Of a stretch of DNA of 64,000 nt, positions 8,707-17,914 are shown piece by piece. A model generated the notes under the pieces. That model saw only the letters and a list, made by a program, of their open reading frames with translations. It was not told the DNA's origin and did no database searches. The stretch comes from Herbaspirillum huttiense. Its GTDB lineage: Bacteria; Pseudomonadota; Gammaproteobacteria; Burkholderiales; Burkholderiaceae_D. Where the stretch lies: positions 4,154,001-4,218,000 of the forward strand of contig NZ_CP037993.1 of assembly GCF_004367745.1 (NCBI RefSeq), in the 5' to 3' direction. How positions within the stretch are numbered: the stretch's first letter is position 1; every line of letters starts with the position of its first letter. The translations under genes were made by a program, and so were the position numbers.

Positions 8707-8817
8707 TCAGTTCTTGCCGAGTTTGAGCGTGCTGGTGGCTTCCAGTCCGGTGGAGAATTCGTAGTAGCGGATCTTGTAGCCCTTCTGCTGCAGCTGCGGC
8801 TGCAGGGACTTCAACAT
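8707..8817 (-). CDS. 36-residue ORF of unknown function, or 3' remnant of a larger gene
   Basis: MLKSLQPQLQQKGYKIRYYE starts a 36-residue product ending TSTLKLGKN. The sequence looks like genuine soluble protein, but the ribosome-binding site is weak and the product resembles the last part of a larger domain. The frame stays open to 8892 without a better start. A perfect intrinsic terminator sits 12 bases downstream, so transcription in this direction is real. It could be a small gene downstream of the sirtuin gene or the tail of a decayed one. Not recognised. Confidence 0.4.
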   Translation of the reverse strand: MLKSLQPQLQQKGYKIRYYEFSTGLEATSTLKLGKN

Positions 8818-8943
8818 GGCAGGTTCGCTTTCCGGGAGAAGAAGGGTCGCCCGCCAGTGTAGGGATGCGCGGCGCGGAACTGAACGAAGCAATCCGCATG
8901 TCGATAGTTGATCGTTGCTCGCCGAGGCAAGCGCAGGAGTAGC

Positions 8944-9849
8944 TCAGGACCCGTCCGCACCCAGCAGGGTGGCCAGGCGCGGCAGCACCGACTCGGCATC
9001 CTCGCGCAGCTTGAAGGCCAGCAAGTCATCGGCACGGGTCACGCCGCGGTTGATCGCCACCACCGGCTTGCCGGCCGCGGCCACCGTGCGCGGGAAGCGG
9101 AAGCCCGACAACACCATCAGCGAAGAGCCGATCACCAGCATGGCATCACAGGCCTGGGCCGCCGCTTCGGCCTGTGCCGTGCGCGCGGGCGGCACGCCAT
9201 CGCCGAAGAACACCACGTCCGGTTGCAGCATGCCGCCACAGGCCACGCAGGCCGGCACATGGAAGGCGGCATCGGCCTCCGGTTCCAGGCGGGCATCGCC
9301 ATCGGGCAAGGCCTCGGCCTGCAGGTTGACGAAGGAGGGATTGCAGCGAGCCAGCTCCTGCTGGATCTCGGCACGTGGATAGACGGTGTCGCAAGCCAGG
9401 CAGCGCACCGCATGGATGCTGCCATGCAGTTCGATCACGTCGCGGCTGCCCGCCTGCTGGTGCAGGCCATCGACGTTCTGGGTCAGGATGCCGCCGAGAT
9501 GGCCGGCCTGCTGCAATTGCGCCAGCGCGCGGTGCGCCGCATTGGGAACGGCTTGCGACAGCCGTGGCCAGCCCAGCATGCTGCGCGCCCAGTAGCGTTT
9601 GCGAGCCGCTTCCGACTGGCGGAACTCGGTGCCCTGGATGGGCAGGCGGCCACGCCGCACGCCGCTGTCGTCGCGGTAATCGGGAATGCCGGAAGCGGTA
9701 CTGATGCCGGCCCCGGTCAGGACCAGCACCTGACGATGACGCTGCAACAGCTGCGCCAATGCGGGCAGCAGGTCGGTATCGGCATTGCTGCTCACGTCAG
9801 TTGCACCAGGGGAAGCGGTATCACGCGGAACGGACAGACTCGGGCTCAT
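8944..9849 (-). CDS. Sir2-family NAD-dependent protein deacylase
   Basis: Sirtuin of 301 residues that uses NAD+ to remove acyl groups from lysines in cytosolic proteins. Visible motifs in order: GAGISTASGIPDYRD (NAD binding), TQNVDGLHQQAG, the catalytic histidine in VIELHGS, and a four-cysteine zinc site (RCLACD and VPACVACGG). GSSLMV and the late NRG motif complete the cofactor site. The layout resembles SIRT4/class II sirtuins more than E. coli CobB. The start at 9849 (MSPSLS) removes a non-conserved upstream extension. Single gene, divergent from the symporter pair. Confidence 0.9.
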   Translation of the reverse strand: MSPSLSVPRDTASPGATDVSSNADTDLLPALAQLLQRHRQVLVLTGAGISTASGIPDYRDDSGVRRGRLPIQGTEFRQSEAARKRYWARSMLGWPRLSQAVPNAAHRALAQLQQAGHLGGILTQNVDGLHQQAGSRDVIELHGSIHAVRCLACDTVYPRAEIQQELARCNPSFVNLQAEALPDGDARLEPEADAAFHVPACVACGGMLQPDVVFFGDGVPPARTAQAEAAAQACDAMLVIGSSLMVLSGFRFPRTVAAAGKPVVAINRGVTRADDLLAFKLREDAESVLPRLATLLGADGS

Positions 9850-10060
9850 GGCAAGGATTCGCGGGAGGAACACACACGGCAGACTACGCGAATTCGGCCA
9901 AGCCTGCAGCCGCGACGACCGCTCCTGCCGGGCGGCGACGGACGCGATTTGCCGATTCTCCCTATAATTCGCGTGCAACTTTCAAGGCGCACCCGGCCCG
10001 CAAGGCCGGGCCAGCGCCGACATAAAAATTCTTCCGCCAAAAGTTCGAGGAGCATCAATC

Positions 10061-10240
10061 ATGCGGCTATTACTTCTGCTGCCTTTCATCGGCCTGCTCT
10101 GGGTCCCCTTCTACAACGCCGAATTGCCGAGCCTGTTCGGCTTCCCCTTCTTCTACTGGTACCAGTTCGCCTGGGTACCGCTGACCTCGCTCATCATCTG
10201 GCTGGTCTATCGTGATGGCCTGAAGAAGGGAGTCGAATGA
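10061..10240 (+). CDS. DUF3311 small membrane protein, partner of a sodium/solute symporter
   Basis: 59-residue protein with two hydrophobic segments (LLLLLPFIGLLWVPFYN and FAWVPLTSLIIWLVYR), matching DUF3311 in size and pattern. A strong ribosome-binding site (GAGGAGC) precedes the ATG. Its TGA overlaps the ATG of the following symporter gene (ATGA), so the two are translationally coupled. DUF3311 proteins are typically found directly before SSS-family monocarboxylate permeases and may be an accessory subunit. Confidence 0.88.
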   Translation: MRLLLLLPFIGLLWVPFYNAELPSLFGFPFFYWYQFAWVPLTSLIIWLVYRDGLKKGVE

Positions 10241-11733
10241 TGGAGACCTCCAACATCCACTGGACCGCGCTCTGGGTCTTCCTGTTCTTCTTCGTGCTGG
10301 TCACCGTGATGGGCTTCCTGGCCTCCAAATGGATGGCCGGCCCCAGCAACAAGGGCGCCCACCTCGATGAGTGGGGCCTGGGTGGCCGCAACTTCGGCAC
10401 CTGGATCACCTGGTTCCTGGTCGGTGGCGATTTCTATACCGCCTATACCGTCATCGCGGTACCGGCGCTGGTGTATGCGGTCGGGGCCTACGGCTTCTTC
10501 GCCCTGCCCTATACCATCCTGGTCTACCCGATCGTGTTCGTGATCATGCCAAAGTTGTGGCATGCGGCGCACAAGGCCGGCCACGTGACCGCCGCCGATG
10601 TAGTGTGGGGACGCTATCAGTCGCGTCCGCTGGAGTTCGCCATTGCGCTGACCGGCGTGGTCGCCACCATGCCCTACATCGCCCTGCAGCTGATCGGCAT
10701 GGAAGTGGTCATCAAGGCCCTGGGCCTGACCGGTGAACTGCCGCTGCTGGCAGCCTTCGTGATCCTGGCCCTGTACACCTACTCGGCCGGCCTGCGGGCA
10801 CCGGCGCTGATCGCCTTCGTCAAGGACATCATGATCTACATCGTGGTGCTGGTGGCGGTGGTGGTGGTGCCGGCCAAGCTGGGCGGCTATGGTGCCGTGT
10901 TCAACTCGGCGCGCGAGGCGTTCGCAATCAAGGGCGGCGCTACCGGCCTGACCCTGAAACCCACGCAGTTCCTGCCCTTCGCTTCACTGGCACTGGGTTC
11001 GGCACTGGCGGCCTTCATGTATCCGCACACGCTGACCGGCATCTTCGCGGCCAAGGATGCCAATACCATCCGCAAGAACGCCGTGTTCCTGCCGGCCTAT
11101 ACGGTGCTGCTGGGTCTGATTGCGCTGCTGGGCTACATGGCGTATGCGGCGGGCATCAAGGTGCAGGCCAACAACGACGTGGTGCCGGCGCTGTTCAACG
11201 GATTGTTCCCTGGCTGGTTCGCGGGCTTCGCGTTTGCCGCCATTGCCATCGGTGCGCTGGTGCCGGCGGCGGTGATGTCCATCGGGGCCTCCAACCTGTT
11301 CACCCGCAACTTCTGGAAGCCTTACGTCAATCCTGGCATCAGCCATGAAGGCGAAGCCAAGGTGGCCAAGGTGGTGTCGCTGGTGGTCAAGTTCGGTGCG
11401 CTGGTGTTCATCCTGTTCCTGCCGACCAAGTTCGCGCTGGACCTGCAATTGCTGGGCGGCGTGTGGATCCTGCAGACCTTCCCGGCGCTGGTGTTCGGTC
11501 TGTTTGTCGGCTGGTTCGGTGCCCGCGCGCTGCTGTGCGGCTGGGCCGTGGGCATCGTCGGCGGCAGCTGGCTGGCCTTCAGTGACGGCATCAAGCCGGT
11601 CCACAGCTTCCTGATCGGCAGCGAGACCTACACGCTCTATACCGGCCTCATTGCGCTGGCCCTGAACGTGGTGGTGGCCGTCATCGCCAACCTGATCCTG
11701 GGCAAGGGCTCGCAGCCTGCATTGAAGCGTTGA
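10237..11733 (+). CDS. Sodium:solute symporter (SSS family), MctP-like monocarboxylate permease
   Basis: Inner-membrane symporter of 498 residues with about 13 hydrophobic helices. Features: WGLGGRNFGTWITWFLVGGD near the N-terminus, the SSS signature region around GASNLFTRNFWKPY, and a short basic C-terminus. The coupled DUF3311 gene upstream is the usual context of MctP-type transporters for lactate, pyruvate and related monocarboxylates, so uptake of small carboxylates is the best guess. The substrate cannot be read from sequence. The pair ends at a strong terminator shared with the convergent kinase gene. Confidence 0.85.
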   Translation: MMETSNIHWTALWVFLFFFVLVTVMGFLASKWMAGPSNKGAHLDEWGLGGRNFGTWITWFLVGGDFYTAYTVIAVPALVYAVGAYGFFALPYTILVYPIVFVIMPKLWHAAHKAGHVTAADVVWGRYQSRPLEFAIALTGVVATMPYIALQLIGMEVVIKALGLTGELPLLAAFVILALYTYSAGLRAPALIAFVKDIMIYIVVLVAVVVVPAKLGGYGAVFNSAREAFAIKGGATGLTLKPTQFLPFASLALGSALAAFMYPHTLTGIFAAKDANTIRKNAVFLPAYTVLLGLIALLGYMAYAAGIKVQANNDVVPALFNGLFPGWFAGFAFAAIAIGALVPAAVMSIGASNLFTRNFWKPYVNPGISHEGEAKVAKVVSLVVKFGALVFILFLPTKFALDLQLLGGVWILQTFPALVFGLFVGWFGARALLCGWAVGIVGGSWLAFSDGIKPVHSFLIGSETYTLYTGLIALALNVVVAVIANLILGKGSQPALKR

Positions 11734-11841
11734 TGTGATGATGCAAGGATGCATCGGCGTTTGATCAGGCGATGCATCCGCGCATCAGTTCGTCACCGCG
11801 CTGCGCCGGCGTTAACCTGAAAGTTGCAGCGCCCGTGCAAG

Positions 11842-11873
11842 AAAAAATGCTCCTCGATGAGGAGCATTTTTTT
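11842..11873. terminator. Bidirectional terminator between symporter and hybrid kinase
   Basis: A-run, stem TGCTCCTC/GAGGAGCA (11848-11855 with 11859-11866) and a T-run form an intrinsic terminator that works on both strands and separates the convergent genes. Confidence 0.92.
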
Positions 11874-11911
11874 GCCTGGCTCGGTTCGATGAAGCGCGTT
11901 CCGGACCTGGG

Positions 11912-14900
11912 TCAGCTGCCCTGCCCCGCCTCCGCCAGCAGCGCCACCAGCCGCTCCAGCGGTGCCGGTTTGGTCAGGTGGTGATCGAAGCCGGCGGCGG
12001 CCGCTTCCTGGCGATCCGACTCGGCACCGCGGCCGGTGAGCGCGATGAGCTGCATGCGCGCGCCCGCCTCGGTCGCGCGCAACTGCGTGGCCAGTGCATA
12101 GCCCGACATGTCGGGCAGTCCGATGTCGATGAAACCGACATCAGGGCTGACCTCCTGCGCCAGCCGCAAGGCCTCGGCCCCGTTGCCGGCCACATGGGTG
12201 GCATGGCCGCGATAATTGAGCAGCATGGCCAGCATGTCGGCATTGTCGAAGTTGTCGTCCACGATCAGGATGTCCAGGCCCTTGCCGCTCTCCGCCTGGG
12301 GCAGCTCGCCGGTCGCCTCGCTGCGGTCCTGCGCCGTGGTCTGCGGCAGGCGCACCGCGAAGGTGGCTCCCAGACCGGGGCCGGGGCTGGTGACCGAGAC
12401 GCTGCCCTCATGCAGATCCACCAGCCGCTTGACCAGGTGCAGGCCAATGCCCAGGCCGCCCTGGGCACGATCCACCTCGGACTGGATCTGGGTGAACATG
12501 TCGAATACCGTGCCGATATCCTCGGCGGCGAGGCCCACGCCATTGTCACTGATGCTGATGAGGACATCGTCGCCATCCATGCGCGCCATCACGCGGATGA
12601 GACCGCCCGGGGGCGTGTATTTCGCCGCATTGTTGAGGATGTTGCTGACCACCTGCACCACGCGATGAGTATCGGCTTGCAGGAAGAGGTCGCTTTCCGG
12701 GGCTTCCAGTTCCAGCTTGTGGCGATTCTTCTCGATCAGCGGCATGCTGATCTCGACCGCGCTGGCCAGCGCCGACTTGACCGACATGTGCTGCTTCCTC
12801 AACTTGATCTTGCCCTCGGTGATGCGGGAGATGTCGAGCAGGTCTTCGATCAGGTGCGCCAGATGGCGGATCTGGCGATCCATCATCTGGTGGATGTTGT
12901 GCTGGCGCTCGTTGCCGGCCCCCATCAGCTTCATCACTTCCAGCCCGTTGCGGATCGGGGCCAGCGGATTGCGCAACTCGTGCGCCAGCGTCACCAGGAA
13001 TTCGCGCTGGCGGCGGTTGATGGTGGTCAGGTCCTGCGCCAGCAACTCCAGGTTGCGCTTGGCTTGGCGTTCCTCATGCACGTCCACGATGGCACCGACG
13101 AAACCACCGGGCTGGTCGTCCTCTGTCTGCAAGGGCGTACCTGAATCGATCACCCAGCGATAGCCGCCATCGGCATGGCGCAAGCGATAGACGGCGTGGA
13201 AGGCGCTGCGTGTCTGCTGGCAGCGGACGAACTCGGCGAGGGCGGCCTCGCGGTCCTCCGGATGGATGCAGGCGATATGGCCGCCATCGGCGATGGCGCT
13301 GGCCGGCAGGCCGGTGAAGGCGTGCCAGCGACGGCTGAAATAGTTGGTGCGGCCCTCCGGGCTGGTGGTCCAGATGATGGCCGTGGAGGCATCGACCAGC
13401 GAACGGAAATAGCGCTCGCTGGCCTGCAGCGCCTCGCGCGCAGCTTGCCGGCGGCGTGCCGCATCCACCTGGCTCTTGACGCGTATCAACAGCTCGGTGG
13501 CCGCGAAGGGCTTGACCAGGTAATCATCGGCACCGGCGGCGATGCCCTCGATGCGCGCTTCTTCACCGGCACGTGCCGAGAGCAAAATCACCGGCACCTC
13601 GCGCGTACGCGCATCCCGCTTGATGCGGGCCAGCAGGCCGAAGCCATCCAGCACCGGCATCATCACGTCGCTCAGGACCAGGTCCGGTGGCGCGGCGCAT
13701 ACGGCTTCCCAGGCGGCCTCGCCGTCGGAACAGGTTTGCACGTCGGCGTAGTCACCGAGCAGGCGCTGCAGGTAGTCGCGCATGTCGCGGTTGTCGTCGG
13801 CAATGACGATGCGTACCGGATGCGCCGCGTCGCCTGCCGGAGGCAAGGCCGGGGCCGCCGCGGTGACCGGTTCGGCGGCCGTCGTGGAGAGCAGCGCTGA
13901 GGTGGCTGCAGGCAGCCAGGCTTGCGCCTCTTCGACGAAGGCCTGGCCGGGCTGGCGGTCCTGGCTGATCGCCACGGCGTCGGCCCGGATCACGTCATCG
14001 GCCTGCAAGTGTGCGGTGCCGAACGGGATCTCGACGAAGAAGGTCGAGCCCGCGCCCGGCACGCTGTTCACCCCGATCTGGCCGTGATGCAGCTTGACCA
14101 GTTCCTGGATCAGGGCCAGGCCGATGCCGGTGCCTTCATAGGTGCGGCCGTGCGCGTTGTCGATGCGATGGAAACGCTCGAAGACGCGCGCCTGCTGGTC
14201 CAGCGCAATGCCGGAGCCGGTGTCGGTAACCGACAGGCGTACGCTGTGCGCCAGCGGCTCCAGCAGCACCGTGATGCTGCCCTCGAAGGTAAATTTGAAG
14301 GCATTGGAGAGCAGGTTGAAGACGATCTTTTCCCACATGTCGCGATCAACGAAGACCGGCTCGGGCAGCGGCGTGGTCTTGACCTCGTAGTGCAGTCCGG
14401 CCTTTTCCAGGGTCGAGCGGAATACGCTGGCCAGATCTTCCGTGAGGCTGGCAAGATCGGTGGCGACGAAGCTGGCCTTGGCGCGTCCGGCCTCGATGCG
14501 CGAGAAATCCAGCAGCGCATTGACCAGCTTGAGCAGGCGCAGCGAATTGCGGTGCGTGACCTCCAGCCGCTTGCGCTGCGCCGGTCCCAGCGGCTCGGCC
14601 TGATCGGCCAGGGCATCATCAAGCGGGCCGACCATCAGCGTGAGCGGGGTGCGGAATTCGTGCGAGATGTTGGAGAAGAAAGCGGTCTTGGCGCGGTCGA
14701 TCTGGGCCAGCTCCTCGGCCTTGCGCTGTTCATGCAGGTAGACCAGCACGTTGGAGACAGCCGTGCTGAGTGCTCCGCCCAGCAGTGCATAAAAATCCTG
14801 GTACTCCGCGTCCAGCGCACGGCGCGCACTCACGCCCGCCACCACGAAACCGAAGGGCTGCTCCATCCCGGCCACGGTGACCGGCAGGATCACGGCCTGC

Positions 14901-15718
14901 ACCGGGGCTTCTTCATACGGGCCGGCCACAAAGGGGCCGAAGCGCGCGGCCAGATCGTCGACCTGCACCATGCGCTGTTCGGCCAGAGCCTGAGCGAAAG
15001 GCCAGGCTTGCGCATCGTCCAGACGTACGCTGGCCGGGGCCAGCGCACTGTCGGCCGCGATGCCGGCCAAGCCGCGGCGCTGCAGGACATCGCCTTCGAG
15101 CTGGTAGAAGAGCGTGAAAGGCAGGTCCAGTTCCATGGCGGCGTGGCGCTGTTCCAATCCCAGGCACAGGTCATCGATGGAGAGGCATTTGCCGAGTGCG
15201 GTCGCCAGTTCGCGCAAGGCGGCGGTGCGGCGCGCGCCCAGCACCTTGTCGGTGGATTCCGAGATCGGGTGGAACACGCCCCCCACCTCGCCCGACTCGA
15301 CCCGGATCGGCGAGAAGGAGAAGGTCATGAAGGCTTCTTCCAGATAGCCGTAACGATCCAGGAACATGCGCTGGTCGCGGATGTAGGTACCCTCGCCCTG
15401 ATGCGCGCGGTCGAAGGCATCACCCACCACCGGCAAGGCGGTGGCCCAGCAGATGCGGAAATCCTGGCCCATCGACTCGGGATGCTTGGCCCCGCAGATG
15501 GGGCGGTAGGCATCGTTGTAGATCTGGATGTCGTGCGGCCCCCAGGCGATCAGGATGGGGAAGGTGGAAGACAGGCACAGGCTGACCGCCGTGCGCAGGC
15601 TTTGTGGCCAGCTGTCGAGGGGACCCAGCGGGGTGGACGACCAGTCCATCGCGCGGATCAGTTTCCCCATCTCGCCACCACCGGAGAGCCAGCTGAATTC
15701 CGACTGTTGTTCGTCCAC
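11912..15718 (-). CDS. Hybrid sensor histidine kinase, two kinase and two receiver modules
   Basis: Very large two-component protein of 1268 residues. Domains in order: a PAS-like sensor (about 15-160, with DWSSTPLGPLDSWPQSLR), a GAF-like region (about 165-325), HisKA with His353 in SHEFRTPL, HATPase (GTGIGLALI), a receiver with VIADDNRDM and LVLSDVMMP, a second PAS (SERYFRSLVDAS), a second HisKA (LAHELRNPL) with HATPase, and a C-terminal receiver (ILIVDDN, FIDIGLPD). No transmembrane helix is evident, so it is probably cytosolic. The start is GTG at 15718 with AAAGG eight bases upstream. There is no response-regulator gene beside it, so it may signal through a phosphorelay. The signal sensed is unknown. 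Confidence 0.92.
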   Translation of the reverse strand: MDEQQSEFSWLSGGGEMGKLIRAMDWSSTPLGPLDSWPQSLRTAVSLCLSSTFPILIAWGPHDIQIYNDAYRPICGAKHPESMGQDFRICWATALPVVGDAFDRAHQGEGTYIRDQRMFLDRYGYLEEAFMTFSFSPIRVESGEVGGVFHPISESTDKVLGARRTAALRELATALGKCLSIDDLCLGLEQRHAAMELDLPFTLFYQLEGDVLQRRGLAGIAADSALAPASVRLDDAQAWPFAQALAEQRMVQVDDLAARFGPFVAGPYEEAPVQAVILPVTVAGMEQPFGFVVAGVSARRALDAEYQDFYALLGGALSTAVSNVLVYLHEQRKAEELAQIDRAKTAFFSNISHEFRTPLTLMVGPLDDALADQAEPLGPAQRKRLEVTHRNSLRLLKLVNALLDFSRIEAGRAKASFVATDLASLTEDLASVFRSTLEKAGLHYEVKTTPLPEPVFVDRDMWEKIVFNLLSNAFKFTFEGSITVLLEPLAHSVRLSVTDTGSGIALDQQARVFERFHRIDNAHGRTYEGTGIGLALIQELVKLHHGQIGVNSVPGAGSTFFVEIPFGTAHLQADDVIRADAVAISQDRQPGQAFVEEAQAWLPAATSALLSTTAAEPVTAAAPALPPAGDAAHPVRIVIADDNRDMRDYLQRLLGDYADVQTCSDGEAAWEAVCAAPPDLVLSDVMMPVLDGFGLLARIKRDARTREVPVILLSARAGEEARIEGIAAGADDYLVKPFAATELLIRVKSQVDAARRRQAAREALQASERYFRSLVDASTAIIWTTSPEGRTNYFSRRWHAFTGLPASAIADGGHIACIHPEDREAALAEFVRCQQTRSAFHAVYRLRHADGGYRWVIDSGTPLQTEDDQPGGFVGAIVDVHEERQAKRNLELLAQDLTTINRRQREFLVTLAHELRNPLAPIRNGLEVMKLMGAGNERQHNIHQMMDRQIRHLAHLIEDLLDISRITEGKIKLRKQHMSVKSALASAVEISMPLIEKNRHKLELEAPESDLFLQADTHRVVQVVSNILNNAAKYTPPGGLIRVMARMDGDDVLISISDNGVGLAAEDIGTVFDMFTQIQSEVDRAQGGLGIGLHLVKRLVDLHEGSVSVTSPGPGLGATFAVRLPQTTAQDRSEATGELPQAESGKGLDILIVDDNFDNADMLAMLLNYRGHATHVAGNGAEALRLAQEVSPDVGFIDIGLPDMSGYALATQLRATEAGARMQLIALTGRGAESDRQEAAAAGFDHHLTKPAPLERLVALLAEAGQGS

Positions 15719-15809
15719 TTCGCTGACCTTTATGTGCGTGAAACCTTCAATAGGCGGTCATGCTACTCCCGATCGCGACGATTGCCCCGTTTTATTGCTC
15801 CTTGTGTAC

Positions 15810-15846
15810 AAAAACGACGCCCGGGGCCTGGCGTGTGCGCCCGGGC
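15810..15846 (-). terminator. Terminator after the porin gene, end of the SQ operon
   Basis: GCCCGGG (15819-15825) and CCCGGGC (15840-15846) pair, followed on the minus strand by a five-T tract (15814-15810). It lies 28 bases after the porin stop and separates that transcript from the hybrid kinase gene. Confidence 0.75.
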
Positions 15847-15874
15847 CATGAGTAGATCGTCGACAGCAGCGCGG

Positions 15875-17002
15875 TCAGAACGAGGTGCGCAGGCCGGCCG
15901 TGATCGCCCAAGGGCTGAAGCCGGGCGAGACCGTCGCGGAGGCCGAATTCAGCAGCGCAAACCCTTGCGTGGAGCGGCTGTTGTTGCGGATGGTCGTGGC
16001 GTAGGTATAGAGCTGGGTGCGCTTGGAGAGGAAGTACACGTAACCCACGTCATAGGCCATGGCATGGGCATCGCCGTTCTGCAGACGGCGTGCGGCCCCC
16101 AGTTCGACATCGCCTTGCCCAACCGCAATCCTGGCATTGAGCATGACAGCCGAGGAGAACCAGCCGGTGGCATCGGAGCGGGTCGAGTGCAGGTAGTTGG
16201 CCCCCACGACGTTGCTGCCGATCTTGTAGGTAGCGGCCACCACCTGGGTGATCTGCGAGGATGCGACTGCAGGGGAGGCGGCGGCATAGTAGCGATAGCG
16301 GTTGTAGCCATAGCCCAGCGTGTAGCGGTCGCGCGCATATTGCACATTGGCACCGATGTTGCGGCCTGCTTCACTTTGTACGCCGACATTTTCTGCACCG
16401 AAGGAATAGCCGATCTCGCTGGTCAGTCCGCCGAAGAGCACCGGGGTACGGTAGCGCAACGCATTGGGATAGAAGCCGCCAGTCCCGGACGTGCCCAGCG
16501 TGGAAGAATGTTCCAGCGACATGATGGCCGCCGGGTTGGCCAGTCCGTAGGTCGAGACATCCGAACTCAGGAAGACCCAGTAAATCGGCAGGTACAGGAG
16601 GCCGGCATCGATGCTGCCATAGGACCGGCTGGACAAGCCCACCGACGCGCCGCGATTGAACAGGGTCGTGCCTCCGCCAGCGCCGGTATCGGTGGAGAAG
16701 CCGGTTTCAAGCTGGAAGTTGGCACTGTTACCGCCGCCCAGGTCTTCGGCTCCACGAAATCCGAAGCGCGATGCTTGCAGATTGCCGCTGGCCATCGTCG
16801 GCGTGGTCGCAACGTTGCGATCAAACTTGCCCACCTGCAAGGCGGCATCTACGATGCCGTAAAAGGTCACGGAGGATTGGGCATGTGCCGTCGATACGCC
16901 GCTGGCCAGCAGACCGGCACCGGCCATCATGGCCAGCAGGCGGGCACGATGACGCAGGCTGGAACATGCGGTCTGGGCGAGAGGTATTTTTTTGTATTGC
17001 AT
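15875..17002 (-). CDS. Outer-membrane porin (beta-proteobacterial OmpC/DcaP-like family)
   Basis: Trimeric-porin-type protein of 375 residues. The signal peptide ends near STAHA, the mature N-terminus is QSSVTFYGIVDAALQVG, then come alternating beta-strands with SRFGFRGAEDLGGG, and the C-terminal residue is Phe (AGLRTSF), as needed for barrel insertion. It should let small anionic sugars cross the outer membrane. It is the last gene of the minus-strand SQ locus, 90 bases after the SDR stop, and that gap holds a 15/18 copy of the operator found at the main SQ promoter. Uptake of SQ or SQ-glycerol is therefore inferred from regulation and position, not from the protein itself. CAGGAG precedes the ATG. 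Confidence 0.9.
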   Translation of the reverse strand: MQYKKIPLAQTACSSLRHRARLLAMMAGAGLLASGVSTAHAQSSVTFYGIVDAALQVGKFDRNVATTPTMASGNLQASRFGFRGAEDLGGGNSANFQLETGFSTDTGAGGGTTLFNRGASVGLSSRSYGSIDAGLLYLPIYWVFLSSDVSTYGLANPAAIMSLEHSSTLGTSGTGGFYPNALRYRTPVLFGGLTSEIGYSFGAENVGVQSEAGRNIGANVQYARDRYTLGYGYNRYRYYAAASPAVASSQITQVVAATYKIGSNVVGANYLHSTRSDATGWFSSAVMLNARIAVGQGDVELGAARRLQNGDAHAMAYDVGYVYFLSKRTQLYTYATTIRNNSRSTQGFALLNSASATVSPGFSPWAITAGLRTSF

Positions 17003-17045
17003 GAAGTCTCCTGGTGTTGTTATGCGTGGATGAATGCTTGGAGGT

Positions 17046-17063
17046 CTGTGCAGCGCTGCGAAA
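17046..17063. promoter_or_regulatory. Probable LacI-family operator upstream of the porin gene
   Basis: CTGTGCAGCGCTGCGAAA matches the perfect palindrome at 28618-28635 at 15 of 18 positions; the core GCAGCGCTGCGAAA is identical. It sits 44 bases before the porin start, between the SQ dehydrogenase and porin genes. It suggests a second, locally regulated promoter or a roadblock site for the same repressor. Confidence 0.7.
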
Positions 17064-17092
17064 AGATGAATGCTTGCGTGATCCGCACTACC

Positions 17093-17914
17093 TCATCCGA
17101 CTACCGAGACCTGGGCCAGGCCGGCATCGACGATGAGGTTCTGGCCGGTAACGGCGGCGGCCTGGGGGCTGGCCAGGAACAGCACGCTGTCTGCGATGTG
17201 CGTAGGCTCGACGCGGAACTTGAGGCACTGCAGGTCGAGGAACTGGCGGTCCGAGCTGGCGTCGCGCCACAGCGCGGTCTGGCGTTCGGTCACCACGGCG
17301 CCTGGCAGCACCGCGTTGACGCGGATGCCGGCCTCGCCCAGCTCACGCGCTAGGGTACGGGTGATGCCCGAGATGGCGGCCTTGGACGCGGTGTAGCCGA
17401 TCAGGTTGGGACGGCCGCGCAGCCAGGAGATCGAACCGAGATTGATGATCGCGCCACCGCCCGCCTCGCGCATGCCGGGTGCGACGCGCTGGGTCGCGAA
17501 GACGTGATGGCTGAGATTGACCGAGAGCATGTCGTTCCACATCTCTACCGACAGCTCATCGAGACCATGGCGGGTGTCGCGACCGGCATTGTTGACCAGC
17601 ACCCGGATCGCCCCCAGTGCTGCAGCGGCGTGGTCCAGCACGACCTGATAGGCCGGAATGTCGCGTACGTCGCAGACGGCAAACCAGGGCGTGTGGCGCG
17701 CGGGAGCGCTGCCAGGCTGAGCGGCCAGGCGTTGGCACAAGGCCTGGCCGGCGGCCGGGTCGATGTCGCAGAAAGCGACTCGCGCGCCCTGCTCCCAGAA
17801 GGCCTTGACCAGTGCTTCGCCAATGCCGGACGCGCCGCCGGAAATGAAGACTACCTGCCCGGCCAGCCAGGGATAGCTGGCGCGAGGAAGGGGGGTGGAT
17901 GGAGAGGTGTTCAT
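17093..17914 (-). CDS. Sulfoquinovose 1-dehydrogenase (SDR family)
   Basis: Short-chain dehydrogenase of 273 residues. It has the Rossmann motif SGGASGIG (Gly26-Gly32), NNAG (108-111), and the catalytic Ser161, Tyr174 and Lys178 in GSIS...YTASK. The overall pattern (NNAGRDTRHGLDELS, VNLSHHVFATQ, QCLKFRVEP) resembles sugar 1-dehydrogenases such as Caulobacter D-xylose dehydrogenase. In this locus the expected job is NAD+-dependent oxidation of SQ at C1 to its lactone, the first sulfo-ED step. The start overlaps the end of the mutarotase gene by four bases. A pentose or galactose dehydrogenase would look alike; the assignment rests on the complete neighbourhood. Confidence 0.82.
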   Translation of the reverse strand: MNTSPSTPLPRASYPWLAGQVVFISGGASGIGEALVKAFWEQGARVAFCDIDPAAGQALCQRLAAQPGSAPARHTPWFAVCDVRDIPAYQVVLDHAAAALGAIRVLVNNAGRDTRHGLDELSVEMWNDMLSVNLSHHVFATQRVAPGMREAGGGAIINLGSISWLRGRPNLIGYTASKAAISGITRTLARELGEAGIRVNAVLPGAVVTERQTALWRDASSDRQFLDLQCLKFRVEPTHIADSVLFLASPQAAAVTGQNLIVDAGLAQVSVVG

